Shown: positions 1-9,271, counted from the stretch's first letter. The stretch is DNA of 64,000 nucleotides from Ferrimonas pelagia (GCF_039543565.1 NZ_BAABJZ010000100.1:1-64000); one strand, 5' to 3'. Numbers and translations: made by a program. Notes: generated by a model not told the origin, from the sequence alone.

Positions 1-6
1 TCATCG

Positions 7-389
7 ATGCAAGCACATGTGGCAACTGATCCGGCGGGTGAAGTACTTCATGAACAACGCCTCACCATTCCCGGGTGGTGGTCATGGATTGCAGATAGTG
101 GAGCACAATTAGGATCAGTTATTTAGTCGTGTCCAGCTTGTTGTTTATCTTCATCCCGGCCGAAGGGTTGCAATACGGCCTGCCATTCGCCTCTAAGTTG
201 CCTATTATCGGCTTTGGCATCGGGGCGCTGTGCGCGCTGCTTAGCGCAAACAAATATGAGCTCCGAATGAAATTCAATTACGGCTCCGAAACGGGCCAGC
301 AATGGCTTACTGTCGCCAAAAGCCGAAAGCAGAGTGATCTACCCCTGTTTCAAACCGCCGTCAACAACATCGAAGCAGCCATCAAATAG
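7..389 (+). pseudogene. Small membrane protein, apparent frameshift
   Basis: Two reading frames abut. Frame 1 (7-126) reads MQAHVATDPAGE, then GWWSWIADSG, and stops at the TAG at 124-126. The next frame opens before the GTG at 129 and runs to 389 with a hydrophobic stretch (VVSSLLFIFIPAEG), a second hydrophobic stretch (IIGFGIGALCALLSA) and a charged tail. Adding one T to the short T run at 122-124 fuses them into one protein with two likely membrane segments. I infer one gene broken by a single-base loss, either real or a sequence error. The start may lie left of the window. I do not recognise the family. Confidence 0.45.
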
Positions 390-632
390 AGCTACATCGA
401 GCAACCCAGAATCAACTGGAACCTCGCGACTTACGGCAACAACGCTCAATGATTTGTTACTGAGCGACCATTGATTACCCACTAGGCTCAAAGGCCCAAA
501 GTCATTGAAACTTAGAACAGCCGGTTTTAGCGCCCTTGCAGCCATTTGTCTGACACTTGACGTATCTGGCTCTCCTCAGGCGTAGTACCGAGAGCACCTA
601 ACAACACGCCGATCCTTGAACCGGCTTGCAAC

Positions 633-1463
633 TTATGACTGAGCAACGGCTCGCTTCGCCCCGCTCATTTTGTGTATGATCAGCTTGTGCAGCATCACCG
701 GCATCCAGCGTTTGAGCAGATCCAGCAGGACGGAGTCTTTACCGATACGAACCCGGAATGACTTATTGTTGACGGCGGTCAAGATCGTGCTCGCCGCTTT
801 CTCCACCGGCATCGCCATCTTCTCAACCGTTTCCAGCGTCTTCTTCGCTTTGGCCTGATCATCGGCGCGATCCAGGGTGTTGCGGATCATATTGGTGGCG
901 ATGGCGCCCGGGTGCACGCTGGTCACGCCGATGTTAAATCGGGCCAGCTCGGTGGCCAGGGTTTCGCTCAGCATGCGTACTGCCGCCTTGGTCGAGCTAT
1001 AGGACGCCTGATTGGGCAAGCCCAAAAAGCCCGCCATCGAAGAGAGGTTGACGATGTGGGCTTCATCGGCGGCTTTTAAATGAGGCAGGAAGAACTTACA
1101 ACCGTGGATCACGCCCCACAGGTTGACCCGCAGCACCAGATCCCAATCTTCAATGCTGTGATTTTCGAAGCTGCGCTGCAGGGTGATCCCGGCGTTGTTA
1201 AACAGCAGATTGACCTTGCCATGGCTGTCGATCACCTCGGCGACGAAAGCCTGGTAAGCTTCGGCGTCCCCCACATCCACCAGGTGGATAGAGGCCTTCA
1301 CTCCGAGCTGCTGCGCCTGGCGCTGGGTTTCCGTAACGTTCTCTTCGCTGATGTCCGCCAGTGCCAGATCGCACCCCTGGCGCGCCAATTGCAGAGACAA
1401 CTCGCGACCTATGCCGCCACCTGCGCCGGTGATCACCGCCACTTTCTGGTTAAATTCTTTCAT
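633..1463 (-). CDS. SDR-family oxidoreductase
   Basis: A 276-residue classical short-chain dehydrogenase/reductase. The N-terminal Rossmann motif TGAGGGIG is at residues 12-19, the NNAG motif follows in the middle, and the catalytic Ser (NLSSMAG) and YSSTK pair sit near residues 143-161. It probably performs NAD(P)H-dependent reduction or oxidation of a carbonyl or alcohol. The substrate cannot be told from sequence. The C-terminal extension after residue 200, ending in a basic region (LLKRWMPVMLHKLI), resembles membrane-associated SDRs of lipid metabolism, but that is inference. It is transcribed alone and divergently from the MerR-methyltransferase gene, with a 388-base gap between them. 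Confidence 0.85.
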   Translation of the reverse strand: MKEFNQKVAVITGAGGGIGRELSLQLARQGCDLALADISEENVTETQRQAQQLGVKASIHLVDVGDAEAYQAFVAEVIDSHGKVNLLFNNAGITLQRSFENHSIEDWDLVLRVNLWGVIHGCKFFLPHLKAADEAHIVNLSSMAGFLGLPNQASYSSTKAAVRMLSETLATELARFNIGVTSVHPGAIATNMIRNTLDRADDQAKAKKTLETVEKMAMPVEKAASTILTAVNNKSFRVRIGKDSVLLDLLKRWMPVMLHKLIIHKMSGAKRAVAQS

Positions 1464-1851
1464 CGCTACACTCGACTGACTATTGGTGGATGTGCATCCA
1501 GCATGAGCTCAGCGCCGACCTAGCCGCCGAACCGACCGAACTCGAACAGGATCTTTGCGCCACTCTACCCTGCCGGTATACCAAACCGCCTCGACCATTC
1601 GGACCATGCTTCAACTCTACGTGCAGCTCACTCAGTCTTCGGCATCCACCGACGCAAAGTGGCTCTCCAGCGTAGGTTCGCGGCCTCCTGGCCGAAAATG
1701 TCCATAGCTAACACCGTTAATAAGAACTCGATGGAACCAAAATCCACCTTGACCTGTCTACCGCTTCACCGTTTACAGTGCCGCACCTAGACTGAGCTTT
1801 GTCCCTTATCGCGGCCCTTAACCGCCGTCCTCAAAACGGGAGCCACGGATC
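1464..1851. other. Intergenic region, SDR / MerR-methyltransferase
   Basis: A 388-base divergent intergenic region. Apart from the MerR-type promoter at 1749-1779 I see no gene; the short frames here are not supported by a ribosome-binding site or a recognisable product. Confidence 0.6.
1749..1779 (+). promoter_or_regulatory. MerR-type promoter and operator, 19-bp spacer
   Basis: The -35 is TTGACC (1749-1754) and the -10 is TACAGT (1774-1779), separated by 19 bp, the overlong spacing typical of MerR-activated promoters. The spacer region carries an imperfect dyad, CTGTCTACCG (1754-1763) and CCGTTTACAG (1769-1778), 7 of 10 positions matching. It lies 73 bases before the TTG start of the MerR-methyltransferase gene, so autoregulation is the simplest reading. 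Confidence 0.65.
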
Positions 1852-3042
1852 TTGAAAAACCGCCAATATCGCATCTCAGAGCTGGCCACCTTGGTCGGCC
1901 TGTCCCGCACCGCTCTGCTCTACTACGAGAAAAAGGGGCTGATCAAAGGCAAGCGTCAGGCCAACGGCTATCGCGTCTACAGCGAGCAGGACGCCCAGCG
2001 TTTGCAGCTGATCCTTAAGCTCCAAGCAGGCGGACTGACTCTGGATGAGTGCCAAGCCTGTCTAAGCAGCAAGATCGATCGGGCGCTGCTGCTACAAAGG
2101 CTCCAGCAACTTGATGACGAGATCGCCCAAAAGCAGCGATCCCGACAGCTGCTGGCCGCCCTGCTGGGTGAGGGCGATCTGAAAGCTTGGCATCAGTCGG
2201 TCGATGAAGTGGCGCCGGACGCCCACTTGCAATGGTTGATCGCTCAGGGCTTCACGGAGAAAGAGGCGTTGAGAGTGAAATGGTTATCCAAAGACATGAA
2301 CGAACACGAACAGTACATGGCCGACTTTATGCGCATCTTCGAGACGTTGGATCGCTGGGGCCCAGGCTCAGAGCACGACACGCTGGCCGCGTTGGCGAAA
2401 GTGCCTCATGCCCCGCAGCGTCTGCTGGAGATCGGCTGCGGCAAAGGCCTGGCCACCACCTTGTTGGCTGCCCACACTCAGGCGCAGATCACCGCCGTCG
2501 ACAACGAGCAATCGGCATTGGATCGCCTCAGCCAGCGCGCTGAGCAAGCGGGCATCATCGAACGGATCCAAGCCGTTGCCGCCAGCATGACCGAGCTGCC
2601 CTTCGAGGATGCCAGCTTCGATCTGATCTGGGCCGAAGGCTGCGCCTATATCATGGGGGTCACCAACGCCTTTGCACAGTGGCGTCGCCTGTTGCAAGAC
2701 GATGGCGTCCTGGTGCTGAGCGATCTGGTGTGGCTCACCGATACGCCAAGCGATGCCGCCAAAGGCTTTTGGCAAAAAGACTACCCGGACATGACCACGG
2801 TCTCCCAGCGCACGGCCCAGGCAAAGGCCGCCGGTTACTCCGTACTGGACAGCTTCGCCCTGAGTGACACCGCCTGGCAAAACTACGCCGGACCGCTGGC
2901 AAAGCGCGTCGCGCAGCTCAAGCCAGAAATGGCCGACAGTGCGGCACTGACCGAGATCGAAACCGAGCTGAACATCTACCGCGATCACCTGGGCGAATTT
3001 GGCTATCAGATCTTCGTGCTGCAAAAGAGCCCCTCGGTCTAA
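1852..3042 (+). CDS. MerR regulator fused to SAM methyltransferase
   Basis: A 396-residue fusion. Residues 1-70 form a MerR winged helix (RISELATLVGLSRTALLYYE, then NGYRVY), followed by a dimerisation helix to about 105. A linker with the motif WHQSVDEVAPDAH follows (about 113-150). From about 160 comes a class I SAM-dependent methyltransferase with motif I LLEIGCGKG (about 192-200) and the acidic AVDNEQ after strand 2. The TTG start is chosen because GGGAG lies 9 bases upstream and the MerR fold begins right after it. The methyltransferase may detoxify or sense a small molecule recognised by the regulator, but the substrate is unknown. A GNAT gene follows 72 bases later. The same linker module occurs in the MerR protein at 11574. 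Confidence 0.85.
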   Translation: MKNRQYRISELATLVGLSRTALLYYEKKGLIKGKRQANGYRVYSEQDAQRLQLILKLQAGGLTLDECQACLSSKIDRALLLQRLQQLDDEIAQKQRSRQLLAALLGEGDLKAWHQSVDEVAPDAHLQWLIAQGFTEKEALRVKWLSKDMNEHEQYMADFMRIFETLDRWGPGSEHDTLAALAKVPHAPQRLLEIGCGKGLATTLLAAHTQAQITAVDNEQSALDRLSQRAEQAGIIERIQAVAASMTELPFEDASFDLIWAEGCAYIMGVTNAFAQWRRLLQDDGVLVLSDLVWLTDTPSDAAKGFWQKDYPDMTTVSQRTAQAKAAGYSVLDSFALSDTAWQNYAGPLAKRVAQLKPEMADSAALTEIETELNIYRDHLGEFGYQIFVLQKSPSV

Positions 3043-3055
3043 CAACAGCAGTGGA

Positions 3056-3075
3056 AGCGGGCGACAACGCCCGCT
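3056..3075 (+). terminator. GC hairpin without T tract
   Basis: AGCGGGC (3056-3062) pairs with GCCCGCT (3069-3075) around a 6-base loop, just after the MerR-methyltransferase stop. No T run follows, so it may be only a weak terminator or an mRNA 3' end structure. Confidence 0.35.
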
Positions 3076-3114
3076 GCCCCCGCATAGAGAACAGAGAATA
3101 GAGAGAAACACAGC

Positions 3115-3627
3115 ATGCAGATCCGCACCGAAACCGCCGCCGACACGTCAGTGATCGAACGCCTCACCTACCAGGCCTTTGAAGATCACCCACACCATGC
3201 GCCGGGTGCCAAACCCACCGAGCATCTCATCGTCCAGCGTCTGCGCGAACAGGGCGCACTGACGCTGTCGCTCGTGGCAGAAGATGACACCGGCATCGTC
3301 GGCCATATCGCCTTCTCACCGATCACCATCGATGGCACCGACGTGCAATGGTACGGACTCGGACCGGTCTCCGTCAGCCCGGCACGTCAGGGCGAGGGGA
3401 TCGGCGCAGCGCTGATCAAAGCCGGATTGGCACAAATGACCCCCCTAGGCGCCGCCGGTGTGGTCGTGCTCGGGGAGCCGGCGTATTACAGTCGATTTGG
3501 CTTTGCCGTCGATGCCAACCTGACGCTGTCTGGCGTGCCGGCAGAGTACTTTCTCGTTCAGTCACTTCAAGGTGACCAGCCACTGCCCGCCGGAGTAGTG
3601 GCGTACCATTCGGCCTTTTACGGCTAA
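3115..3627 (+). CDS. GNAT N-acetyltransferase, YhbS-like
   Basis: A 170-residue single-domain GNAT protein. The acetyl-CoA pyrophosphate-binding motif A reads ARQGEGIGAAL (residues 90-100), preceded by the beta-strand VSVSP and followed by GEPAYYSRFGF, the usual C-terminal motif of the YhbS-type subgroup. It should transfer an acetyl group from acetyl-CoA to an amine, but the acceptor cannot be predicted. GAGAGAAAC lies ahead of the ATG. It stands 72 bases downstream of the MerR-methyltransferase gene in the same direction and could share its promoter, which would fit a small resistance or detoxification unit (inference). Confidence 0.85.
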   Translation: MQIRTETAADTSVIERLTYQAFEDHPHHAPGAKPTEHLIVQRLREQGALTLSLVAEDDTGIVGHIAFSPITIDGTDVQWYGLGPVSVSPARQGEGIGAALIKAGLAQMTPLGAAGVVVLGEPAYYSRFGFAVDANLTLSGVPAEYFLVQSLQGDQPLPAGVVAYHSAFYG

Positions 3628-3940
3628 CGCCCTGTCTGCCCACCAAAGTGTCACGGCATGGCTATTCAGCCCTACGAGAGCGAGACACATTCCCGCTGTC
3701 GTAGGGGGGCTTAGCGCAGCGTAAGCCACCGGCTTTGATGAGCTGGTGCCGCCGGTAAAAACTGTCGCTTTTGTTCAATCCGCACTTAAGCCTTGTCCCT
3801 ATACTTCGCTCCATTGTTTGAGGCGCCATCCCCCTGCGTAATACGACTGAGTGGGAAGCCACGCCTCGGTTTGCCCAGACATGGGCCCAGCAAGCCATGT
3901 GATCGTAAGAGCAGTGGCGATGATCAGAGTAGATAACATC
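3628..3940. other. Intergenic region between two GNAT genes
   Basis: No convincing gene. It holds an inverted repeat, CCCTACGA (3670-3677) and TCGTAGGG (3699-3706), with a 21-base loop and a G run after it. This may be a weak terminator for the first acetyltransferase gene. Confidence 0.5.
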
Positions 3941-4387
3941 ATGACAGTGCAAATTAGACCCTATGAAGCGGGCGATCTCAGCGCCATTCTTACCCTTTGG
4001 GAAGCCGCCTCGCGACTGGCCCATCCGTTTTTGAGCGACGCCTTCATCGCCGAAGAACGCCAAAACACCGAGCAGATCTACCTGCCCTACGCCGAAACTT
4101 GGGTCGCCACGGCCGATCGCAAACCGCTGGGCTTTATTGCCTTGCTCGCAAATGAGAGCGGCAATACCGAAGTCGGCGGCTTGTTTGTGGATCCGGCGCA
4201 GCACGGTAAAGGCGCTGGCCAGGCATTGATGAACCACGCCAAAAGCGTGCACGGCACGCTAGAGGTCGACGTCTTCAAAGACAACGCCATTGGTCGCCGC
4301 TTTTACCACCGCTACGGCTTTTCGCCCATCGCAGAGAGCACGTTTGAACGCACCGGCGACGCCGTCATTCGTATGAAATGCGAGTAA
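3941..4387 (+). CDS. GNAT N-acetyltransferase, YjaB-like
   Basis: The protein from the ATG at 3941 (148 residues) begins MTVQIRPYEAGD, the usual first strand of a GNAT domain. Motif A reads QHGKGAGQAL (about residues 87-96), and the C-terminal part has NAIGRRFYHRYGF, typical of YjaB/YiaC-type acetyltransferases. An upstream in-frame ATG at 3920 (MIRVDNI) is a possible alternative start. The frame stays open further upstream, but that sequence does not look like protein. The acceptor substrate is unknown. The gene precedes the RsgA-like gene by about 78 bases. Confidence 0.8.
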   Translation: MTVQIRPYEAGDLSAILTLWEAASRLAHPFLSDAFIAEERQNTEQIYLPYAETWVATADRKPLGFIALLANESGNTEVGGLFVDPAQHGKGAGQALMNHAKSVHGTLEVDVFKDNAIGRRFYHRYGFSPIAESTFERTGDAVIRMKCE

Positions 4388-4465
4388 CATGGATCGATAA
4401 GCGACGACAGCGTCAAACCAGCAAGCGGGCTTGTAAAAGCCGGCTTGAGCAAAGGAAAACAAACC

Positions 4466-5551
4466 ATGTGTCCAGATCACAGCAAGATAACGACCGACGC
4501 CAACAACCAACCGGCGTCTAAGCCCATGACACTGGCACAGCTGGGCTGGCGCCCCTTCTTTGGGCAACAGATCACGCTGGAGCAGTGGGACTTTCCCGCC
4601 CTGCGCGTCGTGGCCCAACACCGCAACCGGCTGGAGCTGCTGGGCGAGCTGGGGCCGGTGGATCTCGAGCTGACGCCCAACATGCCCGCCATCACGGTGG
4701 GCGACTGGTTGCAGCTGAGCCCCGAAGGTCGATTCGAAGCCCTGCTGGAGCGCCAGAGCCTGTTTCGCCGTAAGGCGGCGGGCAGCAAGGTGGCCGAGCA
4801 GCTGATCGCCGCCAACGTCGATACCCTGTTTATCGTCATGTCACTCAACGACGACTTTAACCTCAGCCGGGTGGAGCGTTACCTAAGTCTGGCCAATGAG
4901 GCCGACGCCGAGCCGGTGATCGTGCTGACCAAGGCCGATCTGTGCGCCGATCCCGATGCGATGAAGCGCCAGGTGCAGGGGCTGGATCCGCTGCTGATGG
5001 TGGAAACCATCAATGGCTTGGACGCGGCACAGATCGACAAGCTGCTGCCCTGGTGCGGCAGCGGCCAAACCGTCGCCTTTATGGGCTCCTCCGGCGTCGG
5101 CAAATCCACTCTGGTCAATACCCTGCTGGGCGGGGCAGTGCAGGAAACCGGCGGCATTCGCGAGGATGACAGCAAGGGCCGACACACCACCACCGGACGC
5201 TCCCTGCACCCGATGGCGCAGGGCGGACTGCTGCTGGACACGCCAGGAATGCGCGAGCTGCAACTGGCGGACTGCGATGAGGGCGTCAACGCCACCTTTG
5301 CCGACATCACCGCCTTGGCCGGGCAGTGTCGCTTCGGCGACTGCCAGCACGGCAATGAGCCGGGCTGTGCGGTGCAGGCCGCCATCGACAGCGGCGAACT
5401 GGAGCCGCGCCGTTTGACCAGCTTCCAGAAACTGATGCGGGAGCAGGCGCTCAACAGCGCCACACTGGCGCAGAAGCGCGCCAAAGATAAGGCGTTTCAG
5501 AAGCACATCAACGCCACCCAGTCTCAGGCGCGGCGCTTTAAGAAAGGTTAG
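4466..5551 (+). CDS. rsgA: Ribosome small-subunit-dependent GTPase A
   Basis: A 361-residue circularly permuted GTPase of the RsgA/YjeQ family, which acts late in 30S subunit maturation. An N-terminal OB-fold-like region (about 25-115) precedes the G4 motif TKAD (about 155), then G1 GSSGVGKST (about 207-215) and G3 DTPG (about 257). A C-terminal zinc-finger region with CRFGDCQHGNEPGC follows, and the tail is basic. The ATG at 4466 has AAAGGA 9 bases upstream. An in-frame TTG at 4445 would add 7 residues. The solitary setting, away from orn or psd, suggests a second RsgA-like copy rather than the housekeeping one (inference). Confidence 0.88.
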   Translation: MCPDHSKITTDANNQPASKPMTLAQLGWRPFFGQQITLEQWDFPALRVVAQHRNRLELLGELGPVDLELTPNMPAITVGDWLQLSPEGRFEALLERQSLFRRKAAGSKVAEQLIAANVDTLFIVMSLNDDFNLSRVERYLSLANEADAEPVIVLTKADLCADPDAMKRQVQGLDPLLMVETINGLDAAQIDKLLPWCGSGQTVAFMGSSGVGKSTLVNTLLGGAVQETGGIREDDSKGRHTTTGRSLHPMAQGGLLLDTPGMRELQLADCDEGVNATFADITALAGQCRFGDCQHGNEPGCAVQAAIDSGELEPRRLTSFQKLMREQALNSATLAQKRAKDKAFQKHINATQSQARRFKKG

Positions 5552-5585
5552 CCGCCTCGAGCCTAAGAGCCGCTCACTATCAGCC

Positions 5586-5610
5586 GTCGATGACTCACGC
5601 AGTCATCGAC
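5586..5610. terminator. Perfect hairpin between convergent rsgA and yfcC
   Basis: GTCGATGACT (5586-5595) and AGTCATCGAC (5601-5610) form a perfect 10-bp stem with a 5-base loop. It is placed to end both convergent transcripts. No T tract is present on either strand. Confidence 0.45.
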
Positions 5611-5708
5611 GACTTTGCCCCCTCAGCGCTCTGGCGGTAACCCTTATACGGCAAAACCATTGGGCCGTAGCGTACACCGCCTCGCCTTCAAACAGGCCAA
5701 ATAAAGCC

Positions 5709-7241
5709 TTACTGATAACCCAATAGCTGCGCCAGCACCACGGTAATGGAAGACAGCACAAACAGCAGGGCAACAAAGCGCCAAGCAAAACGAGCCCAGT
5801 CGCCCCAGTCCACCCGACAGACCCCCAAAGTCGCCATCAAGGACGCGGAGGTGGGCACGATCACATTGGTAAAGCCATCACCGAGCTGGAACGCCAACAC
5901 CGCCACCTGACGAGAGACCCCAACCAGATCCGCCAGCGGCGCCATCAAAGGCATGGTCAGCGCCGCCTGACCGGAGCCGGAGGTGACAAAGAAATTAAAC
6001 ACCGACTGGAACGTCAGCATAAACCAAGCCGACAATACGTCCGGCAGACCACCGATAGTCCCTGCGGCGCTGTTCAATATGCTGTTGAGCACCGACGGCT
6101 CAGCGGAGTCCGCCCCACCGAGCAACAGTAAAATGCCCTTGGCACACCCCACGAGCAGCGCGGCTGGCAGCATAATGCCCGCCCCCTCTTTGAAGGCATC
6201 GGCGATGTCGTTCATGCGCATGTCATTGAGTCGGAACAGCACGCCGATGATCCCAGCGACCAAGCCCATGGTAAAGAACTGGGAGGCGATCTCCGGAATG
6301 TACCAACCCTCACTCACCACCCCCCAGATCACCCAGACCAAGGTGCCGATCACGGTCAACAGCACCAGATTGTCGCCCAAGTTCCAGCGGCTGTTGTCCA
6401 ACTCCGCCATCGGCTGCTCACGCATGAAGGCATCACTGTGATAGCTGTAGGATCGCGTCGGCTCCCGCTGCACGCCCCGGGCGTAATGCATGGTGAAGGC
6501 GATCCCGACGGCCGTGAAGCCAAACCAAAGCACGATCCGCAAACCCGAACCTGACAACACAGGAATACCGGCGACGCCCTGTGCCACCGCCACCGAGAAC
6601 GGGTTCATCCAAGACGCCGCAAAACCTACCTGAGTCGCAACATAGGTCACCATGACCGTGGTGATACCGTCGTATCCGAGGCGGATCATCAACGGCAGGA
6701 TAATGATGGCAAACGCCACCGCCTCCTCCCCCATGCCAAACACCGCGCCGCCCAGCGAAAACAGGGCAAACATCACCGGAATAAACAGGGCCTCGTTGCC
6801 CTGCGTCTTGTCGATCAGACGCAGGATACCGTTGTCGATGGTACCGGTGCGCATCACCACGCCAAACGCACCACCAATGATCAACATAAACATGATCACG
6901 CCGATGGCGCTGCCCCACTTGGAGCCGGACACCAGACCTTCAAACGGGAAATTGAGGAAGCCGACCCCACCCCCGCCCTCAAACAACGCCACCCGGTGGT
7001 ACTGCAGGCTACCGTCGTCATTAGTCGCATAAGCAAACGAAGCCGGATCGATCACGCTACGGGTGGTCTCAATGCCGGCCACCACCTCGGTGATCTCCTG
7101 CGATTGAAAGCTTCCCGCAGGAACGAGGTAGGTCAGCCCGGCCGCCAACAAGCCGACGATAAAGATAAGGATCAAAGTATCCGGCAATTGCCAGCGGCCC
7201 GCCGCCGCGTTCCCTGCTTCACCTGTTGTCACAGAAGTCAT
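5709..7241 (-). CDS. yfcC: YfcC-family amino acid / dicarboxylate carrier
   Basis: A 510-residue inner-membrane protein with about 12 hydrophobic helices and a short soluble N-terminus (MTSVTTGEAGN). It matches the YfcC/DcuC-like carrier family (C4-dicarboxylate anaerobic carrier superfamily, with annotated members as arginine/ornithine-type antiporters). Features seen include FGMGEEAVAFAII in the first half and VTSGSGQAALTMPLMAPL and DGFTNVIVPTSASLMA in the second, the paired hairpin regions of this fold. AAAGGA lies 2 bases before the ATG. It is probably an uptake or exchange carrier for an amino acid or organic acid, but the substrate is not resolvable. It stands alone. Confidence 0.85.
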   Translation of the reverse strand: MTSVTTGEAGNAAAGRWQLPDTLILIFIVGLLAAGLTYLVPAGSFQSQEITEVVAGIETTRSVIDPASFAYATNDDGSLQYHRVALFEGGGGVGFLNFPFEGLVSGSKWGSAIGVIMFMLIIGGAFGVVMRTGTIDNGILRLIDKTQGNEALFIPVMFALFSLGGAVFGMGEEAVAFAIIILPLMIRLGYDGITTVMVTYVATQVGFAASWMNPFSVAVAQGVAGIPVLSGSGLRIVLWFGFTAVGIAFTMHYARGVQREPTRSYSYHSDAFMREQPMAELDNSRWNLGDNLVLLTVIGTLVWVIWGVVSEGWYIPEIASQFFTMGLVAGIIGVLFRLNDMRMNDIADAFKEGAGIMLPAALLVGCAKGILLLLGGADSAEPSVLNSILNSAAGTIGGLPDVLSAWFMLTFQSVFNFFVTSGSGQAALTMPLMAPLADLVGVSRQVAVLAFQLGDGFTNVIVPTSASLMATLGVCRVDWGDWARFAWRFVALLFVLSSITVVLAQLLGYQ

Positions 7242-7678
7242 TCCTTTCTCACTGTTTTTTATTGATTTCTAATGCACATTAAGTGGCATAGATGCAAAGG
7301 CAAACCGAAGCGCAACAAACTGAGTCATGGGTCACGATCGCCACGATACCCGCAGCGCTTCTCCTCGAGCAAAAAGCCGCCTGCCATCATTGCAATGAGA
7401 TGCGTATTCTGGTCTGATCCGCTGGCAACTACCACGGAGATATTGCAACGATGAACAACTGAATCCCCCGATCTTAATCAACCCCTCTGCCCGTTCGCCG
7501 GTGCGGAGACGTTTTTAGATCGACAGGGATCAGTGGGTGTTCTCCCGTTGCCTCAGCACAATTGTGTTCGCGCACTTCTGTGTCTTTGCACTGCTATCTT
7601 CAGCGCTGATGACGGACTATGTCATCACTGCGGCTTTGGGCTTGAACCCCGCCCCTGTCATCAATGACAGGAGGCTCT
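7242..7678. other. Intergenic leader region of ABC-F gene
   Basis: No protein gene is supported upstream of the leader. The last 75 bases contain GATGAC (7608-7613) with two possible partners, GTCATC at 7621-7626 and GTCATC at 7657-7662. They also contain CCTGTCAT (7654-7661) pairing with ATGACAGG (7664-7671), which reaches into the Shine-Dalgarno. Such mutually exclusive pairings suggest translational control, but no data support it. Confidence 0.4.
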
Positions 7679-9271
7679 ATGCCACCACTGCACTTTTCAC
7701 AGTTAAGCCACCGCTTAGCCGATGGCCGCATCCTATTTGACAACCTGCAAGGGACCCTCGGTCCCGGACTGACCGCGCTGATCGGCCGCAACGGCGCCGG
7801 CAAATCCCTGCTGTGTCAGCTGCTGTGTGACCAGCAACCGCCCCAAAGCGGTCAGATCACTCGACCCGAGCACTTAGTCTATGTGCCACAGCAGCCGCCC
7901 TGCCCCGAGGGTTCCCTGGCGGACATGCTGGGACTCACGCCGATCCTGCAGGCCCAAAGGCGCATCGAAAACGGCGAATTTGATGAGACTGATCTGGCCC
8001 GAATGGAGGGTAACTGGGACGCCGTCGCGCAAGCCCAGACGGCCCTTGAACAGCTCAACCTGCCTCACACGCTGGCAGCGAAGGCCTCTGCGCTCAGCGG
8101 CGGCGAGCGGGTCAAACTGCGCCTGTGGCAGGCCTTTGCTCAGCGCCCGCAGGTGTTGATCCTCGATGAGCCCGGCAACCACCTCGATCGAGCCGGACGT
8201 TACTGGCTGCGCCAACGCCTGAGCGCATTCTCCGGCTCTGTTTTGTTGGTTAGCCATGATCTCAGCTTGCTCAGCCAAGTCGAGCGAGTTTGGGATCTGA
8301 CCGAGCAGGGCCTGGCCGTCTATGAGGGCAACTACGCCGATTACCTTCAGCACAAAGCCGTGCACAGCGCCGCCATTGTTCGGGCGCTGGCAAACGCCGA
8401 TCGCGCGCTCAAGCACCACCGAGCACAGCAGCTCCGCAATGAACAAAAAGCCCAACAAAGAGTCCGGCAAGGCAAAGCCAAGCGTGGCAGCCATCCCAAG
8501 GTGTTATTGGATGCCATGAAAGACAGAGCCACCGCTGCCTGCAAGGGCCGCCGTCGTCAAGCCGAGCAAACCGAGCAACACCTGCGCCAGTCACGCTGTG
8601 CGCTGAGCCAGAAGCAGGCCAAAGACGTCAGACTGCGGCTGACTTTGGGGCCGCAAACCTCTGAGCTTTCATCACGGCGGGCCGTGGTCCGCCAGTTGGA
8701 CGAATGCCAGCTGCCCTTTGGCAGCCAACAGCCACTGCAGCTCACCCTGCATCAGGGCCAGCGCTATCGTCTGCTGGGCGCCAATGGCAGTGGCAAAACC
8801 ACCCTGTTCAAAGTCCTGCTGGGCCAACTCGCCCCGGCCGCCGGCCAGGTTCAGGGGCAGGCGCCCATTGGTTATCTGGATCAACACTGTCAGATCCTGA
8901 GTGGCCAGGCGTCGGCTTTGGCCCACCTGGCGCGCTTTGACGTGGGTGAGAGTGAAGCGCAGCGTCGCACCCAACTGGCGGGCATCGGCCTGCGCCGGGA
9001 CGACGCGCTGCGCCCGGTGGCCAAGCTCAGTGGCGGCGAAAAGATGAAGCTGGCGATGTTACTGCTCGGCCAGGGCACCTCGCCGCCGTTCTTGCTGCTG
9101 GATGAGCCGGACAACCATCTGGATCTGGAAGCCAAAGCCGTGCTGATCGCAGCGCTCAACAACTATCCGGGCGGCTTTTTGTTGATCAGCCACGACGACG
9201 GCTTCGCCGACGCGGTGAACATAGAGCAGATCCTGGCGCTGGGGAGCGGATCGCACCAACCCGACCGGTGA
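7679..9271 (+). CDS. ABC-F family ATPase
   Basis: A 530-residue soluble protein with two ABC ATPase domains and no membrane segment, as in ABC-F ribosome-associated factors. Domain 1 has Walker A GRNGAGKS (36-43), signature LSGGE (about 139) and Walker B LILDEPGNHLD. Domain 2 has Walker A GANGSGKTT (367-375), LSGGE and LLLDEPDNHLD. The usual LDEPTNHLD is altered to G and D in the two halves. The linker between domains is basic and helical (RQGKAKRGSHPKV), the part that reaches the ribosomal P site in known members. AGGAGG at 7669-7674 fixes the ATG at 7679. The role may be translation rescue or antibiotic protection; the subgroup is not identified. Confidence 0.88.
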   Translation: MPPLHFSQLSHRLADGRILFDNLQGTLGPGLTALIGRNGAGKSLLCQLLCDQQPPQSGQITRPEHLVYVPQQPPCPEGSLADMLGLTPILQAQRRIENGEFDETDLARMEGNWDAVAQAQTALEQLNLPHTLAAKASALSGGERVKLRLWQAFAQRPQVLILDEPGNHLDRAGRYWLRQRLSAFSGSVLLVSHDLSLLSQVERVWDLTEQGLAVYEGNYADYLQHKAVHSAAIVRALANADRALKHHRAQQLRNEQKAQQRVRQGKAKRGSHPKVLLDAMKDRATAACKGRRRQAEQTEQHLRQSRCALSQKQAKDVRLRLTLGPQTSELSSRRAVVRQLDECQLPFGSQQPLQLTLHQGQRYRLLGANGSGKTTLFKVLLGQLAPAAGQVQGQAPIGYLDQHCQILSGQASALAHLARFDVGESEAQRRTQLAGIGLRRDDALRPVAKLSGGEKMKLAMLLLGQGTSPPFLLLDEPDNHLDLEAKAVLIAALNNYPGGFLLISHDDGFADAVNIEQILALGSGSHQPDR

